Origin: Panax quinquefolius
Lineage: Eukaryota > Streptophyta > Magnoliopsida > Apiales > Araliaceae
NCBI GenBank assembly: GCA_020205615.1
Contig: CM035170.1
Coordinates: 55,852,812-55,916,811, forward strand
DNA length: 64,000 bases
Reading direction: 5' to 3'
Under the pieces are notes generated by a model. The model made no database searches. It was not told where the DNA came from and saw only the letters and a program-made list of their open reading frames with translations. Below, in pieces: positions 59,135-64,000 of the stretch. A program made the translations under genes and the position numbers. How positions within the stretch are numbered: the first letter of the stretch is position 1; each line of letters starts with the position of its first letter.

Positions 59135-61587
59135 TGTGACACCCCCAAAATAGGTATACAAAACCCATTTTGAGTCGCCAAATACATGGTACAGAAAGCA
59201 AACTACAACTTCAATAATATAATTTTCGTGCAAAATACGACAACATATACTATGAGTTTAAATACAAATACTGTCTTCTAGACAATATCCACACTCAAAT
59301 AAGTTCTCATTACAATTATTCATACACTATTTTACAGAAATAGTGAGGGCTGCTAAAATATCTTTCTAGAACCATCACTCCATACCCCGACTAGATCCTG
59401 CTATGTTCTCACCTCCTAAGAAGAAAAATGGAACAAAAAGGAAAAGGGTGAGCTCAACTAGCCCAGTAAAGAATATTATGACTAAGATAATATACAACAA
59501 ATTATCATTAGTCTTCAACAGGGAAAAATCTGATAAAATATAATAGACAACAAGTTTTAGATCAACAACTGCAGCGAAAACAGCAATCCATTAGAAGAGT
59601 CGCGTAGAGAATGAATTTTACTATCTTCTAAGATTTAAAAGTCCATCATCAATATTTTATCCCTATAACATCAATCAATATACATCTTTAATCAAATATT
59701 CCTCTTTGCACTACAGGCCAAAGATATTCATTTGTATCACCAGTCGGTCATGTTCATCTCAACACCTGTTCATCTTTGCACTACAGGCCACAGATATTCA
59801 TCCAGTATCACCTATTAAGGACTGAGGATGATGAAAAACATTTTAGAGAACGAATCCAAAGAAGAGATGTAGGACAAATATTAGGGATTCAGATTTCAAA
59901 GTATCCAAATTCAATAATACTCCATAATAACCAATTGTGAAGTAGAATTCAAAAATAAAGATCAAAACATGGATACAATCAAAGATAGTAACCATAATAG
60001 ACATCTTGGACAAAAAGAAAAAATTTTATTTTTCGGTGAATAGTGTCGTATTCGTGAATAGTGTCGTATATGTGAATAGTGTCATATACGTGAATAGTAA
60101 CCCCGACACAAAAAGGTAGAAATTCCACAATAAAATTCATACCAATATTTCGGTATTGAAAGAATAACATCATTACGAAAAGAAAAAAAATAACATCCCT
60201 TACCTCAAAATAACCGTACTTCTGACTGAATTTCAGATATAGAGCTGACAGAAACTTGCACTGAATAGCAACTCTCAAAGTATCAAAATACTCACAAAAA
60301 TACGCTCGATAATCTAGAGAAAAAGAAAACTTGTTTCTAGTGTAATTTTCAATTCTATCATAAGCGTCTATTTATAGGAAAATGCTACAACGCCAAAGGA
60401 GACTAAAATAATAAAATATTATTATTTCTTTTCTCAATTCTACGCACACTCACCAACCAAGACCAGCACCTCAATTCTGAATTTTTTTGGCAGCCCACAT
60501 GTTTAAAACAAAAGTGGGTCCCACCCAATTTTAATAAAAATCATTTTATTTTCTGAAACTTCAGTAATTCATAGAAAATAGCCCGTTTATCAGAAAAAAA
60601 CGAATTATATGTCCATTCCACACGAAATCTAATTCTCTACAACTTTGTAGCTTTGAGTTTTTCCAAATTTCAAATAGAAAATATCCGAAATCCACAAACG
60701 GATGATTTTTAATACCTCCATTCCGATAAAATACTGATAAAACACCTCAGCATTAATTTCTTCATTTATAACCACATAAAATAAATAAATCCATCATTTA
60801 TATACACATCAAATAAATATTTTCTTATCATATAAATCAATAATTAATTATTAATAAATAATATTACAGAATCACAATTATGACAATCAGGCCGTTCCCA
60901 AGAAAGAGGGGGCTTTCCAATAAGGATTTCCTCTCATCGGGCTTCCAATTAGGTGACCAAACCTCTCCTCGATGAACTTTCTAGATATGCCAATAATGCT
61001 ATCTAATAATATTATTCAAATAATATGAATTATTGATCCGATAATGGGAAATATCTTGCGGCAAAGGACAATTATTGAAACAACAATAATATAAAATATC
61101 AACGCAGAAGAATTATTGAATCAATAAAATAAAATATTGAACAAGAATTACATCGTAATAATTATTGAGTAGTGTCTTATTATGTAAGAATCAATAATTC
61201 AACAATATCAGTAATATCGTAAAGCCTCTTGTAAACACGCGTGTATTACTATATTTAAACCACAAGGTATTCCAACAGTATTAACGGTAACAATTACGTC
61301 GTTATTTATAAAAACTCAAACTTTGTCATTTTCTTCATCCGACAGTTATTTCGTTATGGGGCCCACAAATGGATGAGCCGTCGTACGAATATTCCCTGAC
61401 AACAAGAATATTTCACGACCAAACGAATATTCCCCGACAACAATGAATATTTTATAACCACTTGCTTATTTTGCAAAATTTGTACATTTCCCCCATAACC
61501 AAAGTATTATATCAAATTATCACCTTATTATTCACAATAATAAATAGAGGAAATTCGATTTTATTTATAATAAGTTGGGGTCTTACA
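59135..61587 (-). mobile_element. Element G 3' LTR (2453 bp)
   Basis: A reverse LTR that opens TGTGACACCCCC and closes GGGGTCTTACA, followed by the reverse polypurine tract (ACCTCCCCTCC, 61588-61598). It is close to the type-B LTRs S3 and H. TATA (minus) is at 60369-60376, and GTGAATAGTGTCGTAT units are at about 60030-60105. Confidence 0.9.
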
Positions 61588-61599
61588 ACCTCCCCTCCT

Positions 61600-62299
61600 T
61601 ATGAAATTTCGTCCTCAAAATTACGTACGTACCTGGTGTTTCGAAAAGGTGAGGGTACCTCGCTTTCATTTCCGATTCCAACTCCCAGGTCATTTCCTCA
61701 ATATCATAGTTCCTCCGCAAAACCTTAACTTATGGTATAACATTGGTGCGTAGGACATTCTCTTTCATATCCAAGATCTTAACAGGTACCTCTTCATACG
61801 TTAAATCTTCGGCTATCTCGTCTGGTTCTAACGCAATAATATGGTTCGGGTCTTTCACATATTTACGAAGCATAGATATGTGAAAAATATTATGTACACG
61901 AGACATACTTGGAGGTAATGCGAGTCTATAGGCCACATTTCTTATTCGGTCAAGAATCTCAAATGGACCAACAAATCGTGGATTGAGCTTTCCTCTCTTC
62001 CCAAATCTTGTAACTCCCTTCCATGGAGCAATACGTAACAGTACATGATCTCCAATATTAAATTCCACGTCCTTTCGATGAAGATCAGCATAACTCTTTT
62101 GTCGATCTTGTGAGGTTTAAATACGTTGTCGAATCATTTGGATCTTTTCTATAGTCATGCGTACTAATTCTAGTCCCAACAACGTTGCTTCTCCCACCTC
62201 GTCCACTTTCGTCCATACAACGCCTCGAATGGAGCCATGCCTATACTTGCTTAATAACTGTTGTTGTAGGAGAATTCCACCAGTGGAAAGTACTTATCC
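61600..62299 (-). pseudogene. pol: Element G integrase C-terminus and chromodomain
   Basis: On the minus strand the open frame 62068-61730 covers [37 protein letters not shown] and [16 protein letters not shown]. It is followed, after a stop where A has CAA, by the chromodomain ([19 protein letters not shown]), which shifts frame before the end. Upstream of 62068 the ADLHRKD module has a stop, and the integrase core end (PLVEFSYNN) is broken at 62300 by the type-C LTR. The rest of G lies beyond the window. Confidence 0.88.
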
Positions 62300-64000
62300 T
62301 GTAACATTCCAGAATTTTAAAGTGTAATATTAAATATTTATTGATTTATATAAGTATTTAATGGATATGTTTATTGTTGAATAAATAATTGTTCGATTTG
62401 AGTTGATGTGATTTAGTTAATTATTTGTTGAATAAATAATTAAATATTAAATATTTATTGAATTATATAAGTATTTAATGGCAATTTGAGTGGATGTGAT
62501 TTAGTTAATTATTTGTTGAATAAATAATTAAGGAGCTAAGAAAATTAATTGTTATGAGGTTATATACTAATTTAATTTAATAATTAAGTTAGAGAGCTAA
62601 TAATGACTAAATGAATTATAATATTCTAATTGAAATTTGTGATTTAAAATAAATTGTTAGTTGGTTAAATAAAATTATAATTATAAAGAAATTATAGTTT
62701 TGTGATAATGATTTATGTATTAAAGTAATTTAATAGAGTAGTATATGAATTGATTATTTAATTTAAGTAGAAGTGTGACAAATAACCTTGCTATAAAGGA
62801 GTTAGTAAAATAAATTAAAAGAGTTTAATTTAGTTTTGCCAAACATGTCTTATTGCATATTGAGTCTTTAATCTAATGATGTTTTATCAAACAAGGTATA
62901 AGGATTTAATCCATTTGTTTTAATTCAGTTTACCAAACAAGGTGTAAGGATTAAAGAGTTATTTTTAGTTAGCTAGCCAAACAAGCCTTATGACTTTTGA
63001 TTTTCAAAATAATATAACTGATGTTAGTTAAAATCCTATACTAAATATATCTATTATTACTATATATGTTATATTATTCTACGTAGTTAGAGTTAGGAAG
63101 AAAGACTCAGTTGAAGAAAAAGAGAAGAAGAAAAAGAAAACTAGAGAGAATTTGAGAGAAATTCTAACAGGTTTGAGAAAGGAATTGGAGAAAAGAAATT
63201 GATAATCAAAAGTAGCCATCATCTTCTTAATCAAAGGTAGGAGCTTAACCTTTTCTTTAAAAGTTTAGTTTTCCTCTTCCCAAAAAGTTCTCTGTGAAAT
63301 TTTTATAAAAGATAAATTGTTGTTATGTATATAGTTTTGTATAATTATTGATTATAAGGTTATTTCATGAGTTTATATATGTTTATAGAGAAATTAATTC
63401 ATGTATATATGTGTTTTATGAAGAAAATATATTACACAGTGTTCATATAAAAATATATATGAGTATGGCTTAGTTTAAAATGAAATTAAGGTTTGATTAA
63501 TTGTTAAAATATATAAATTGATTATTGGAATTGATAGGGTATGTATAATCATAACTATGGTGTTTTGAATTTACTGTTTTGGTTGAAAAACAAAATCACA
63601 GTGTTGATTTTCAATGAAAACATCAAAAATGGAGTTTTTGCCAAAAACATTGAAATTGGGTGTTGTAAATTTGATGTTTAAGTTATTTTATGGGTAGAAT
63701 CATGTTAGAAGTCTTCACAATATGTTTATATGAAGTCTATATGTGTATTACATGTTAATCAGTCTATTAGATTCGAGCTTTTAGGCCAATTTGGCTTTTG
63801 TTCATGCTGTTGCCGAGCTTGGTCGCCGAGTTCTGGACTCTGGCGCCATAAATGCGCCCAAAGAAGACAAATCTCATGCCGCAAATGCGTCGGCAGCGCC
63901 ATACCATAGCCACCAACCAATGGCCCGTGACCTGACGTCAAGAATGCTAACTCAATACATGGTACGAACCACAAACAGAATCGTAGCGTAAGCAGCATGA
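62300..64000 (+). mobile_element. Second type-C LTR, forward, right end outside window
   Basis: It starts TGTAACATTCC inside the integrase of G. It matches the reverse solo LTR C in blocks: GCCAAACAAGCCTTATG near 62985 against 31380-31440, the ACGTAG near 63082 against 31229, and AAATCACAGTGTTGATTT near 63592. With C about 2.6 kb long, this LTR should end near 64.9 kb. The last 210 bp (from about 63790) are far richer in G and C than the rest and I cannot place them firmly. Confidence 0.75.

Noticed and set aside
63791..63991. 66-codon frame in the GC-richer tail
   Set aside because: No recognisable domain, it lies inside a probable LTR, and GC-rich DNA has fewer chance stops.
1..64000. A host gene, tRNA or rRNA hidden between the repeats
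   Set aside because: After assigning LTRs, element interiors and the copia pieces, almost no unassigned sequence remains, and none of it shows a tRNA-like fold, an rRNA motif or a conserved host protein.

Overview
This window is AT-rich plant (angiosperm, probably eudicot) repetitive DNA. It consists almost entirely of transposable elements nested inside one another. I see no intact host gene, rRNA, tRNA or CRISPR array. The dominant family is a Ty3/gypsy chromovirus that looks like the Tekay/Del clade: gag with two CCHC knuckles, protease with DTG, RT with FIDD, RNase H, DD35E integrase and a C-terminal chromodomain. Its LTRs are large (about 2.3-2.7 kb), begin TGTAAGACCCC or TGTGAGACCCC and end GGGGGCGTCACA, and its primer site resembles initiator tRNA-Met.

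The insertion order can be read from target-site duplications (TSDs). The oldest layer is a forward copia-type LTR, now cut into four pieces (11485-11721, 26769-26864, 31830-32465, 53298-53505). Into it went: solo LTR S2 (11722-26763, TSD CTATA), which carries full-length element B (13258-25959, TSD TAAGA), whose 5' LTR carries solo LTR S3 (13838-16583, TSD TTATT); an unrelated solo LTR C (26865-31825), which carries solo LTR S4 (28819-31186); and reverse element D (32466-53292, TSD CGGTT). D's 3' LTR holds a copia-like solo LTR S5 (34313-37249). D's 5' LTR holds element E (40729-50716, TSD TACAT), whose own 5' LTR holds a CACTA DNA transposon (40756-44368, TSD AAA). On the left, reverse LTR H (7355-11484) holds element A (1-7354, left end outside the window) and solo LTR S1 (7608-10306, TSD AAATC). 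On the right are a forward LTR fragment (53506-54857), rearranged reverse element F (54858-59134), reverse element G (59135 onward) and a second type-C LTR (62300 to the window end).

No element here encodes an intact polyprotein. A keeps one pol frame broken by five stop codons, four of them explained by C-to-T changes. B has many frameshifts. D and E lack the RT and integrase cores through identical deletion junctions and share a foreign segment of about 145 bp. They therefore look like members of one non-autonomous subfamily mobilised in trans.

The most interesting signals are this shared-junction subfamily, a conserved splice-donor-like site in the LTRs paired with an acceptor-like site 9 nt before the gag ATG, and repeated identical CAG-to-TGT replacements between LTR copies that may be a methylation-linked sequencing artefact.
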